The position numbers and the translations under genes are program-made. The notes beneath the pieces are model-generated. The model made no database searches and was not told the origin of the DNA. It saw only the letters and a program-made list of their open reading frames with translations. Source: an uncultured Oscillospiraceae bacterium (lineage in GTDB: Bacteria; Bacillota; Clostridia; Oscillospirales; Oscillospiraceae). From it: DNA of 14,636 nucleotides. This document shows positions 1 through 6,613 of this stretch, one piece after another (position 1 is the stretch's first letter; every line of letters starts with the position of its first letter). The DNA lies in contig CANRBW010000020.1 in the NCBI GenBank assembly GCA_947628975.1, forward strand, positions 1-14,636. The letters run 5' to 3'.

Positions 1-1
1 G

Positions 2-427
2 ATCGACCTGGACGCCGCCCTGGCCGAGCTGGAGGAGCTCCGGGCCGCCAGCGCCCCCAGGGAAGTGGAGATCGAGCCGCTGGCGGAGGAGACGGTGGAC
101 TTTGAGACCTTCTGCAAAAACGACTTCCGGGCGGTGAAGGTGCTCTCCTGCGAGGCGGTGAAGAAGTCGGACAAGCTGCTGCGCTTCACCCTGGACGACG
201 GCACGGGGACGCCCCGGCAGATCCTCTCGGGCATCCACAAGTGGTATGAGCCGGAGGCGCTGGTGGGCAAGACGCTGGTGGCCATCGTCAACCTGCCCCC
301 CAGGAAGATGATGGGCCTGGAGAGTCAGGGGATGCTGATTTCGGCGGTCCACCAGGTGAACGGCCAGGAACAGCTCCAGCTCCTGATGGTGGACGACGCC
401 ATCCCCGCCGGAGCCAAGCTGTGCTGA
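2..427 (+). CDS. metG: Methionyl-tRNA synthetase, C-terminal tRNA-binding domain (5' truncated)
   Basis: The frame is open from base 2 to a TGA at 425-427, so this is the last 141 residues of a gene beginning outside the window. It carries the Trbp111/EMAP-like OB-fold appended to bacterial methionyl-tRNA synthetases. Visible hallmarks are DFETFCKNDFRAVKVL, the DKLLRFTLDDG strand, RQILSGIHKWYEPEALVGK and the NLPPRKMMGLESQGML stretch, all in family order. The first 20 residues (EELRAASAPRE) look like the linker from the anticodon-binding domain. In MetRS this domain dimerises the enzyme and raises tRNA affinity. A free-standing Trbp111/CsaA-like protein is less likely because the frame continues upstream without a start near the fold. 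gyrA starts 43 bases later with no visible promoter between, so the two are probably co-transcribed. Confidence 0.93.
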   Translation: MDLDAALAELEELRAASAPREVEIEPLAEETVDFETFCKNDFRAVKVLSCEAVKKSDKLLRFTLDDGTGTPRQILSGIHKWYEPEALVGKTLVAIVNLPPRKMMGLESQGMLISAVHQVNGQEQLQLLMVDDAIPAGAKLC

Positions 428-470
428 GGTCCGGCGCCATACACAGGAAGGGAAACAGGTGAGAGAAACA

Positions 471-3023
471 ATGGCACACAAGGACAAGAACCCCGACATC
501 TCCTATGAGGACCAGGTCATCCAGCAGGTGGACCTGAAGGAGGAGATGGAGAGCAGCTATATCGACTACGCCATGAGCGTCATCGTGGGCCGGGCCCTGC
601 CCGACGTGCGGGACGGGCTGAAGCCGGTCCACCGGCGGATCCTCTACGCCATGTATGAAGACGGCCTGACCTCGGACAAGCCCTTCAAGAAGTCCGCCAC
701 CGCCGTGGGCAACGTGCTGGGCCGCTACCACCCCCACGGGGACGCCAGCGTCTACGACGCCATGGTCCGCCTGGCCCAGGATTTCTCCCTGCGCTATCCC
801 CTGGTGGACGGCCACGGGAACTTCGGCAGCGTGGACGGGGATCCCCCCGCCGCCTACCGCTACACCGAGGCCCGCATGGCCAAAATGGCCAACGAGATGA
901 TGCGGGACATCGACAAGGAGACGGTGAACTGGGACCCCAACTTCGACGAGAGCCGCAAGGAGCCCAGGGTGCTCCCCTCCCGCTTCCCCAACCTGCTGGT
1001 GAACGGCTCCTCCGGCATCGCCGTGGGCATGACCACCAACATCCCGCCCCACAACCTGCGGGAGGTCATCAACGGCTGTCTGTGCGTCCTGGACGACCCG
1101 GAGGCCACCCTAGACGACCTGATGGAGCACATCAAGGGCCCCGACTTCCCCACCCGGGGCATCATCCTGGGCCGCAGCGGCATCCGGGCGGCCTACGGCA
1201 CCGGCCGGGGGCACATCCAGGTCCGGGCCCGCACCGAGCTGGAGGAGTTCGGCCAGGGCCGCACCCGGATCATCGTCACCGAGCTCCCCTATCAGGTGAA
1301 CAAGGCGGTGCTCATCAAGACCATCGCCGACCAGGTCCATGAGAAGAGGCTGGATGGGATCTCCGGGTTGCGGGACGAGACCGACCGGGACGGGATGCGC
1401 ATCGTCATCGAGCTGAAGAAGGACGCCAACCCCCAGGTGGTGCTCAACCGCCTCTTTGCCCAGACCGCCATGCAGTCCACCTTCGCCATCGTCATGCTGG
1501 CCCTGGTGGACGACCAGCGCCAGCCCCGGATCCTCACCCTGCGGCAGATCCTGGACCAGTACCTGGCCTTCCAGGAGGAGGTCCTGCGCCGCCGGACCAT
1601 CTTCGACCGCCGGAAGGCCCAGGAGCGGGCCCACATCCTGGAGGGTCTGCTCATCGCCCAGGACAACATCGACGAGGTCATCCGCATCATCCGCGCCTCC
1701 TATGACAACGCCAAGGAGAACCTCATGGCCCGCTTCGACCTGGACGAGGTCCAGGCCCAGGCCATCTGCGATATGCGGCTCATCGCCCTCCAGGGGCTGA
1801 ACCGGGAAAAGCTCCAGGCGGAGTACGACGACCTCCAGGCCAAGATCCGCTACTACACCCAGCTGCTGGAGGACGAGGCGCTGCTCAAGGGCGTTTTGAA
1901 GGACGAGCTGACCGAGATCCGGGACAAGTACGGCGACGACCGCCGCACCGAGATCGGCTTCGCGGAGAACGACATCGACGTGGAGGACCTGATCGAGGAG
2001 GAACAGTGCGTCTTCACCCTCACCCGCAACGGCTACATCAAGCGCACCCCCGTCAGCGAGTACGCCGCCCAGGGCAAGGGCGGCCAGGGCCGGAAGGGGA
2101 TCACCACCCGGGAGGAGGACTATGTGGTGGACCTGTTCACCGCCTCCACCCACGACTACGTCCTCTTCTTCACCGACACGGGGAAGGTCTACCGCAAGAA
2201 GGGCTATCAGATCCCGGAGAGCGGCAAGGCCGCCAAGGGCACCAACATCGTCAACATCCTCCAGGTGGAGCAGGGGGAGCGGATCCAGACCATGATCCAC
2301 ACCCCCTCCATCGCCGACGACGGGCGGTATCTGGTGATGGTCACCCAGATGGGCACCGTCAAGCGCATGGAGGCCAGCCGCCTGAAGAACCTCCGCAACA
2401 ACGGCATCCGGGCCCTCCGCATGGTGGAGGGGGACCGGCTCATCTCCGTGCGGGAGACCGACGGCAAGCAGCGCATCCTCATCGCCACCCACCAGGGCCA
2501 GGCGGTGTGCTTTGACGAGAACCGGGTCCGGGCGGTGGGCCGGGACGCGGTGGGCGTCCGGGGCATCCGCCTCCGGGAGGGGGACTACGTCGTCGGCGCG
2601 GCCAGGGCCAAGCCGGGCAGGTGCGTGCTCTCCATCACCGAGAAGGGCTACGGCAAGCGCACCCCGGTGGAGGACTACCGGGTCACCGACCGGGGCGGCT
2701 CCGGCATCCGCAACTACCTCTGCACCGAAAAGACCGGCCCCGTGGTGGGCATCAAGGTGGTGGACGGCAGCGAGGACCTGCTGCTGGTCACCCAGGGGGG
2801 CATCCTCATCCGCACCCATGTGGACGCCGTCCGCCAGGCGGGCCGCTCCACCCAGGGGGTCATCGTCATGCGCTTCAAGGAGGAGGGGGACCGGGTGATC
2901 TCTCTGGCTCTGGCCGAGCGGGACGAGGCCGAGCCCGTGACCGTCCCGGAGACGGAGATGGAGGCGGTGGACGCGCCCCCGGAGGAGCCGGAGGACGACG
3001 GCGCTCCGGACGGGGAGGCGTAA
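471..3023 (+). CDS. gyrA: DNA gyrase subunit A
   Basis: Catalytic DNA breakage-reunion subunit of gyrase (A2B2 with GyrB), which introduces negative supercoils using ATP. The 850-residue product has the normal length. The N-terminal winged-helix region contains YAMSVIVGRALPDVRDGLKPV (about 33-52), the quinolone region HPHGDASVYD (87-96) and the catalytic tyrosine in AAYRYTEARM (Tyr131). The C-terminal beta-pinwheel follows from about residue 505, and the tail is acidic and rich in Glu and Pro. I prefer ATG 471 over the in-frame GTG 459 because AGGTGAG (457-463) lies at ideal distance; GTG 459 could use AGGAAGGG (445-452). Odd points: Ala92 stands where E. coli has Ser83, and the GyrA box is the atypical QGKGGQG (534-540). 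ParC is the main alternative, but the pinwheel sequence looks like GyrA. gyrB is not in the window. Confidence 0.95.
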   Translation: MAHKDKNPDISYEDQVIQQVDLKEEMESSYIDYAMSVIVGRALPDVRDGLKPVHRRILYAMYEDGLTSDKPFKKSATAVGNVLGRYHPHGDASVYDAMVRLAQDFSLRYPLVDGHGNFGSVDGDPPAAYRYTEARMAKMANEMMRDIDKETVNWDPNFDESRKEPRVLPSRFPNLLVNGSSGIAVGMTTNIPPHNLREVINGCLCVLDDPEATLDDLMEHIKGPDFPTRGIILGRSGIRAAYGTGRGHIQVRARTELEEFGQGRTRIIVTELPYQVNKAVLIKTIADQVHEKRLDGISGLRDETDRDGMRIVIELKKDANPQVVLNRLFAQTAMQSTFAIVMLALVDDQRQPRILTLRQILDQYLAFQEEVLRRRTIFDRRKAQERAHILEGLLIAQDNIDEVIRIIRASYDNAKENLMARFDLDEVQAQAICDMRLIALQGLNREKLQAEYDDLQAKIRYYTQLLEDEALLKGVLKDELTEIRDKYGDDRRTEIGFAENDIDVEDLIEEEQCVFTLTRNGYIKRTPVSEYAAQGKGGQGRKGITTREEDYVVDLFTASTHDYVLFFTDTGKVYRKKGYQIPESGKAAKGTNIVNILQVEQGERIQTMIHTPSIADDGRYLVMVTQMGTVKRMEASRLKNLRNNGIRALRMVEGDRLISVRETDGKQRILIATHQGQAVCFDENRVRAVGRDAVGVRGIRLREGDYVVGAARAKPGRCVLSITEKGYGKRTPVEDYRVTDRGGSGIRNYLCTEKTGPVVGIKVVDGSEDLLLVTQGGILIRTHVDAVRQAGRSTQGVIVMRFKEEGDRVISLALAERDEAEPVTVPETEMEAVDAPPEEPEDDGAPDGEA

Positions 3024-3482
3024 ATGAAGTCGGTCACCATCTACACCGACGGGGCCTGCTCCGGCAATCCGGGGCCCGGCGGCTGGGGGGCCGTTTTGCT
3101 GTTCGGCCCCCACCGGCTGGAGCTGTCCGGCGGAGAGGCCCAGACCACCAACAACCGCATGGAGCTCACCGCCGTCATCCGGGCGCTGGAGCGGCTCAAG
3201 GAGCCCTGCGCGGTGGAGCTCTACTCCGACAGCAAGTACCTCATCGACGCCCTGACCCTGGGCTGGGCCAGGGCGTGGCAGGCCAAGGGCTGGCGCAAGC
3301 CGGACAAGAAGCCGGCGCTGAACCCGGATCTGTGGCAGCGCCTGCTGGAGCTGTGCCAGGTCCACGCCGTCACCTGTCACTGGGTGAAGGGCCACGCCGA
3401 GAACGAGGAGAACAACCGCTGCGACCAGATGGCGGTGGCGGAGAGCCAGAAATTCAAGGGGGGATCCACATGGCCGACCTGA
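3024..3482 (+). CDS. rnhA: Ribonuclease HI
   Basis: Cleaves the RNA strand of RNA-DNA hybrids (R-loops, primers) in the cytoplasm. The 152-residue length is typical. The type-1 fold signature IYTDGACSGNPGPGGWG begins at residue 6. The catalytic DEDD set is visible as Asp9, Glu47 (NNRMELTA), Asp69 (YSDSKY) and Asp134 (NNRCDQMA), with the helper His124 in HWVKGHAENEEN. The basic-protrusion region (WQAKGWRKPDKKP, about 85-97) is present, as in E. coli RNase HI. ATG 3024 directly follows the gyrA stop codon, and GGGGAGG at 3012-3018, inside the gyrA end, is its ribosome binding site, so translation is probably coupled to gyrA. Its last 13 bases overlap the next gene. Confidence 0.95.
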   Translation: MKSVTIYTDGACSGNPGPGGWGAVLLFGPHRLELSGGEAQTTNNRMELTAVIRALERLKEPCAVELYSDSKYLIDALTLGWARAWQAKGWRKPDKKPALNPDLWQRLLELCQVHAVTCHWVKGHAENEENNRCDQMAVAESQKFKGGSTWPT

Positions 3483-4060
3483 GAGAGGAATTTTTGGAGA
3501 TCTACCGGGCCAACATCCACCGGGAGGGCGCGGACGCCCTGCTGGAATACCTGACCGACAAGTCCGACTTCTTCACCGCCCCCGCCTCCGCCCGGTTCCA
3601 CGGCGCGTACCCCGGGGGACTGTGCGAGCACTCGGTGAACGTCTACGACTGCCTGAAGGACTATCTGGAGCGGCCGCGGGTGGCGGAGCTGTACGGATTG
3701 GAGTATAGCCCGGAGACGGTGGCCATCGTGGCCCTGCTCCACGATTTGTGCAAGGTGGGCTGTTACAGGGCCGGGACCCGGAACGTGAAGAACGAGGCCA
3801 CCGGCCAGTGGGACAAGGTCCCCACCTTCTTCTATGACGACCCCATCCCCTACGGCCACGGGGAGAAGAGCGTGTACATCATCTCCGCCTACCTCCGCCT
3901 GACCCGGGAGGAGGCCATGGCCATCCGCTGGCACATGGGCTTTTCCGGCGGCGAGGACAAGAACCTGGTGGGCCGGGCGCTGGAGAAGTACCCCCTGGCC
4001 TTCGCCCTCAGCGTGGCGGACATGGAGGCCACCTACTTCCTGGAGGGCTCCCAGGAGTGA
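3470..4060 (+). CDS. HD-domain phosphohydrolase of unknown substrate
   Basis: A 196-residue soluble protein with an HD metal-dependent phosphohydrolase domain. Metal-binding signatures run in order: His54 (GGLCEHSVNVYD), His91-Asp92 (ALLHDLCKVG), His130 (YGHGEKS), His155 (IRWHMGF) and Asp184 (LSVADMEATY). The H...HD...H...H...D pattern resembles the C-terminal HD domain of YhaM-like 3'-5' exoribonucleases, but the OB-fold nucleic-acid domain of YhaM is absent. The substrate cannot be named from sequence; nucleotides or a cyclic nucleotide are possible. The ATG lies inside rnhA, giving a 13-base overlap in another frame, with AAGGGGGGA just upstream as ribosome binding site. This indicates translational coupling. 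It is the last gene of the metG-gyrA-rnhA run, and a repeat array begins within a few bases of its stop codon. Confidence 0.85.
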   Translation: MADLREEFLEIYRANIHREGADALLEYLTDKSDFFTAPASARFHGAYPGGLCEHSVNVYDCLKDYLERPRVAELYGLEYSPETVAIVALLHDLCKVGCYRAGTRNVKNEATGQWDKVPTFFYDDPIPYGHGEKSVYIISAYLRLTREEAMAIRWHMGFSGGEDKNLVGRALEKYPLAFALSVADMEATYFLEGSQE

Positions 4061-4063
4061 TCC

Positions 4064-4275
4064 CCCGCCCGCCCCTGTGAGATACAGCAGATGACAGCGT
4101 CTATCCTCGTGAGATACAGCAGAGAACACCGCCTAACCTCGCTACGCACAGCGACGTACACCGTCTAGTCTTGCGACGTACAGCAGAGAACACCGCCTAG
4201 CTTCGCAACGCACAGCTGATGTACAGCGTCAGTTCCTGCGACGTTCAGCAGCTGTACACCGCCTAGCCCTGCGAC
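4064..4275 (+). repeat. Array A1: six tandem 32-33 bp degenerate repeats with partial terminal box
   Basis: Six head-to-tail units at 4082-4113, 4114-4145, 4146-4177, 4178-4209, 4210-4242 and 4243-4275. The approximate consensus is GTACAGCAGATGTACACCG followed by CCTAGCCTTGCGAC. The array is preceded by 14 bases (4064-4077) matching the end of the 26-bp box seen near 11 kb. Four successive units are 32 bp, which breaks any reading frame, so the array is non-coding. A 32-base stretch (4068-4099) is identical to 11417-11448. The first half of the consensus unit is a dyad, GTACA-GCAGA-TGTAC. Function unknown; it fills the gap between an operon end and the next promoter. Confidence 0.85.
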
Positions 4276-4280
4276 GTCCG

Positions 4281-4298
4281 GCCGCGGCGCTTCGCGGC
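4281..4298. other. GC-rich hairpin upstream of the FNT promoter
   Basis: GCCGCG (4281-4286) and CGCGGC (4293-4298) form a 6-bp stem with a 6-base loop. It lies between the last repeat of array A1 and the -35 box of the next promoter. No T tract follows, so it is not a clear terminator. Confidence 0.4.
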
Positions 4299-4304
4299 TG
4301 GGGG

Positions 4305-4333
4305 TTGCAATCGGGGGGCGGGGTTGCTATACT
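4305..4333 (+). promoter_or_regulatory. Sigma-A type promoter for the FNT/lipid-kinase operon
   Basis: TTGCAA (4305-4310), a 17-base spacer, then TATACT (4328-4333) preceded by TG at 4325-4326, an extended -10. The predicted start of transcription is near 4340, giving a leader of about 20 bases before the GTG at 4359. Because the -35 box covers the TTG at 4305, that codon cannot be the translation start. Confidence 0.8.
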
Positions 4334-4358
4334 GAAGGGAAGAAGGGAGGCGGGCGCT

Positions 4359-4997
4359 GTGAGGCGGCTGAGAGTGCTGTTGTCCGGGGTCCTGGCCGGG
4401 GTGTGCATCGCCCTGGGGGGAACGGTCTTCCTGTCCCTGGAGAGCAAGGTGGCGGGGGCGCTGTTTTTCACGGTGGGGCTGTTCGTCATCTGCGTGTTCG
4501 GCCTGCACCTGTTCACCGGCAAGGTGTGCTACCTCTTCGACCACGGCGGCGACTACGCCCTGGACCTGCCCTTCATCTGGCTGGGCAATCTGGCGGGGAC
4601 CTTCGCCACGGCGTGGCTGGAGGGCCGGACCCGGCTGGGCCCCGCCCTGGCGGAACGGGCCGAGGCCCTGTGCCGGGTCAAGCTGGAGGACGGGCCGGTG
4701 AGCATCTTTTTGCTGGCGGTGTTCTGCAACGTGCTCATCTATATCGCCGTGGAGGGTTTCCGCTCCGCCCCCCACGACCTGGGCCGGTATCTGGCCCTGT
4801 TTTTCGGGGTGGCGGTGTTCATCCTTTGCGGCTTTGAGCACTGCGTGGCCAATATGTACTACTTCTCCGTGGCCGGGGCGTGGAGCGGCAAGACCCTGCT
4901 GTGGCTGGCGCTGATGACCCTGGGCAACGCCGTGGGCGGGGTGAGCTTTCCCCTGGCCCGCCGGCTGATGAGAGAGAAGGCCGCCCCGGCGGCGTGA
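4359..4997 (+). CDS. Short formate/nitrite transporter (FNT) family anion channel
   Basis: FNT proteins are pentameric inner-membrane channels for small monovalent anions (formate, nitrite, hydrosulfide, lactate). Family marks are GLHLFTGKVCY (48-58, the TM2 break), GNLAGT (76-81), FCNVLIYIAV (122-131), the filter histidine in GFEHCVANMYYF (His161) and the TM5 break GNAVGG (189-194). About six hydrophobic segments are visible. At 212 residues it is shorter than the usual 250-280. Aligned 14 residues before GFEH, the conserved lysine (Lys156 of E. coli FocA) is Arg143 here, so the substrate should not be assumed. GTG 4359 has GGGAGG at 4345-4350 eight bases upstream; the longer frame from TTG 4305 would start inside the promoter. 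The lipid kinase gene follows after 19 bases. Confidence 0.85.
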   Translation: MRRLRVLLSGVLAGVCIALGGTVFLSLESKVAGALFFTVGLFVICVFGLHLFTGKVCYLFDHGGDYALDLPFIWLGNLAGTFATAWLEGRTRLGPALAERAEALCRVKLEDGPVSIFLLAVFCNVLIYIAVEGFRSAPHDLGRYLALFFGVAVFILCGFEHCVANMYYFSVAGAWSGKTLLWLALMTLGNAVGGVSFPLARRLMREKAAPAA

Positions 4998-5016
4998 GGG
5001 CGAGGAGGGACCTGCC

Positions 5017-5910
5017 ATGAAACGGATGCTGTTCGTCTACAATCCCAAGGCCGGCCAGGGGAAGATCCACCGGACTCTGGCCGACATCATCGGCGCCTTC
5101 GCCGAGGAGGGGTACCTCCCGGCGGTCTACCCCACCCAGGGCCCCGGCGACGCCACCCGGCTGGTCCGGGGCATCGGGCGGCACTACCGCCGGATCGTCT
5201 GCTGCGGCGGGGACGGCACCCTCCACGAGGTGATCACCGCCCTGATGGAGATGGAGGAGCCGCCGGTGCTGGGCTATATCCCCGCCGGCTCCACCAACGA
5301 CGTGTCCCGTAACCTGGACCTGCCCAAGGAGATGCGCAAGGCCGCCAGGGTGGCGGTGGGGGAGGACAGCCTGCGCTGTGACATCGGCCGCTTCAACGAC
5401 CGGCCCTTCGTCTACGTGGCCGCCTTCGGCCTGTTCACCGACGTGAGCTACGCCACCCCCCAGCGGTTCAAGAACCTCTTCGGCCACATGGCCTACATCC
5501 TCCGGGGGGTGAGCAGCCTGGGGGCCATCCGCAGCTGGCCGCTGCGGGTGGAGTGCGACCAGGGCGTCGTGGAGGGGGACTTCATCCTGGGGATGGTGAG
5601 CAACACCCGGTCGGTGGGCGGCTTCCAGAGCCTGCCGGTGTCCGACGTGGAGCTGGACGACGGGCGCTTCGAGCTGATCTTGGTCCGCAAGCCCCGGAAC
5701 CCCGCCCAGTTCCAGGCCATCCTCCAGTCGGTCATCACCCAGAACCCCACCGAGGACGGGCCGGTGATCGCCCTCCACGTCTCCCACGCCCGCTTCATCA
5801 GCGAAAGCGAGCTGGACTGGACCCTGGACGGGGAGTACGGCGGCCACTGGCGGGAGGCGGAGATCCAGAACGTCCCCCAGGCCCTGCGGCTCTGCCGGGG
5901 GGAGGGCTAG
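5017..5910 (+). CDS. Diacylglycerol kinase-family lipid kinase (YegS/DgkB-like)
   Basis: A 297-residue ATP-dependent lipid kinase of the DAGK-catalytic family, which phosphorylates diacylglycerol or a related lipid at the inner face of the membrane; in Firmicutes DgkB recycles diacylglycerol from lipoteichoic acid synthesis. Catalytic-domain motifs are NPKAG (9-13), CCGGDGTLHEVITALM (62-77) and PAGSTNDVSRNL (89-100), the nucleotide-binding core. The C-terminal part (VSNTRSVGGFQSLPVSDVELDDG, with DWTLDGE near 270) matches the beta-sandwich half of the family, with the conserved aspartate before DGRFEL. GGAGGG at 5004-5009 supports ATG 5017. It sits 19 bases after the FNT gene, in the same transcript. 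The exact lipid substrate is not determinable from sequence. Confidence 0.88.
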   Translation: MKRMLFVYNPKAGQGKIHRTLADIIGAFAEEGYLPAVYPTQGPGDATRLVRGIGRHYRRIVCCGGDGTLHEVITALMEMEEPPVLGYIPAGSTNDVSRNLDLPKEMRKAARVAVGEDSLRCDIGRFNDRPFVYVAAFGLFTDVSYATPQRFKNLFGHMAYILRGVSSLGAIRSWPLRVECDQGVVEGDFILGMVSNTRSVGGFQSLPVSDVELDDGRFELILVRKPRNPAQFQAILQSVITQNPTEDGPVIALHVSHARFISESELDWTLDGEYGGHWREAEIQNVPQALRLCRGEG

Positions 5911-5975
5911 ACCGGGCACGGCGGCGGCCGCTGCGGCATATGGTGGAGTAAGACCATGTGGAAGGAGATGCCGCT

Positions 5976-6515
5976 ATGGATGAGCTGGCGACGCTGGACC
6001 GGGAGGCCTTTGCCCAGGTGTGGAGCCGGGTGACCGGCCAGGGAGAGGGGCCGGTGGAGGCGCTGGCGCCGTACCGACCCCCGCGGGGGCCGGAGGACCC
6101 GGCCGACCAGCCGCCCACTGCCCCGGCCGGGGAGGCCGGACGGCTCCAGACGCTGGTGGCGGCCTGCCTCAGCGACGCCGCGGCCTACGGCCGCCTGAGC
6201 CGTCAAACCCGCCGGAGCGCCCCGGCGGCGTGGCGCGGCCAAAAGCTCCGGCAGGCCAGACGGCTGGCCACGGCCTACTTCCTGCTCAGCGGCGTGCGCT
6301 ACTGGCCCAGGGGGATCGGGGCGGCGGACCCGCCGGAGAGCTTCCTCCCCGCCCTGCGGGCGCGGTTTCTGGCGGAGACCCGCCGGGCGGAGGAGCTGGA
6401 GGCCCTGGCCGGGGCGGCCGGGGACCCGGAACTGCGGGAGCTCTACGCCGACCTGGCCAGAGAGACCCGGGCGCTGTCCCGGGCCATCCGCGGGCTGGTG
6501 GAGCGGGAGAGCTGA
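5976..6515 (+). CDS. Uncharacterised helical protein, possibly ferritin-like
   Basis: I do not recognise this gene with confidence. The 179-residue product has no signal peptide or membrane segment. A Pro-rich stretch (about 32-52) follows an N-terminal helix (LDREAFAQVWSRVTG). Next come LQTLVAACLSDAAAYGRLS, GQKLRQARRLATAYFLLSGVRYW and two more Ala/Arg/Glu-rich helices to the end. This order resembles a rubrerythrin/ferritin-like four-helix bundle, including the Y..L spacing of helix 1. However, the usual E...ExxH metal ligands are not evident, so it may be a non-metal relative. ATG 5976 has AAGGAGAT (5962-5969) at good distance; the in-frame GTG 5958 has none. It lies 65 bases after the lipid kinase gene and is the last gene before a strong terminator. 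Confidence 0.65.
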   Translation: MDELATLDREAFAQVWSRVTGQGEGPVEALAPYRPPRGPEDPADQPPTAPAGEAGRLQTLVAACLSDAAAYGRLSRQTRRSAPAAWRGQKLRQARRLATAYFLLSGVRYWPRGIGAADPPESFLPALRARFLAETRRAEELEALAGAAGDPELRELYADLARETRALSRAIRGLVERES

Positions 6516-6559
6516 AAAAAGCGCCCTCTCCGGGGCGGCAGAGCCATCCCGGAGAGGGC
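6515..6559 (-). terminator. Rho-independent terminator of lexA
   Basis: Arms 6523-6534 and 6548-6559 form a perfect 12-bp GC-rich stem with a 13-base loop. Read on the - strand, the stem is followed by a T run (complement of A 6515-6520). It overlaps the stop codon of the convergent gene. Confidence 0.88.
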
Positions 6560-6565
6560 GAACGA

Positions 6566-6599
6566 CGGAGAAGGGGCGGGGCCCCTTCTCCGCTTTTTT
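6566..6599 (+). terminator. Rho-independent terminator of the FNT/kinase operon
   Basis: CGGAGAAGGGGC (6566-6577) pairs perfectly with GCCCCTTCTCCG (6581-6592) around a GGG loop, followed by T6 at 6594-6599. It ends 14 bases before the lexA stop codon. Confidence 0.92.
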
Positions 6600-6613
6600 G
6601 GAAAAAGGGGGGC

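Noticed and set aside
1110..3395. Long - strand frame of 761 codons opposite gyrA and rnhA
   Set aside because: It is a high-GC antisense shadow of gyrA/rnhA with low-complexity His/Ala/Gly/Leu composition and no recognisable domain.
4064..4275. CRISPR array
   Set aside because: The 32-33 bp units are contiguous and all related to one another, with no unique spacers and no cas genes nearby.
4305..4358. Longer N-terminus of the FNT protein from TTG 4305
   Set aside because: This segment is the promoter itself (TTGCAA, 17 bases, TATACT) and ends with the ribosome binding site for GTG 4359.
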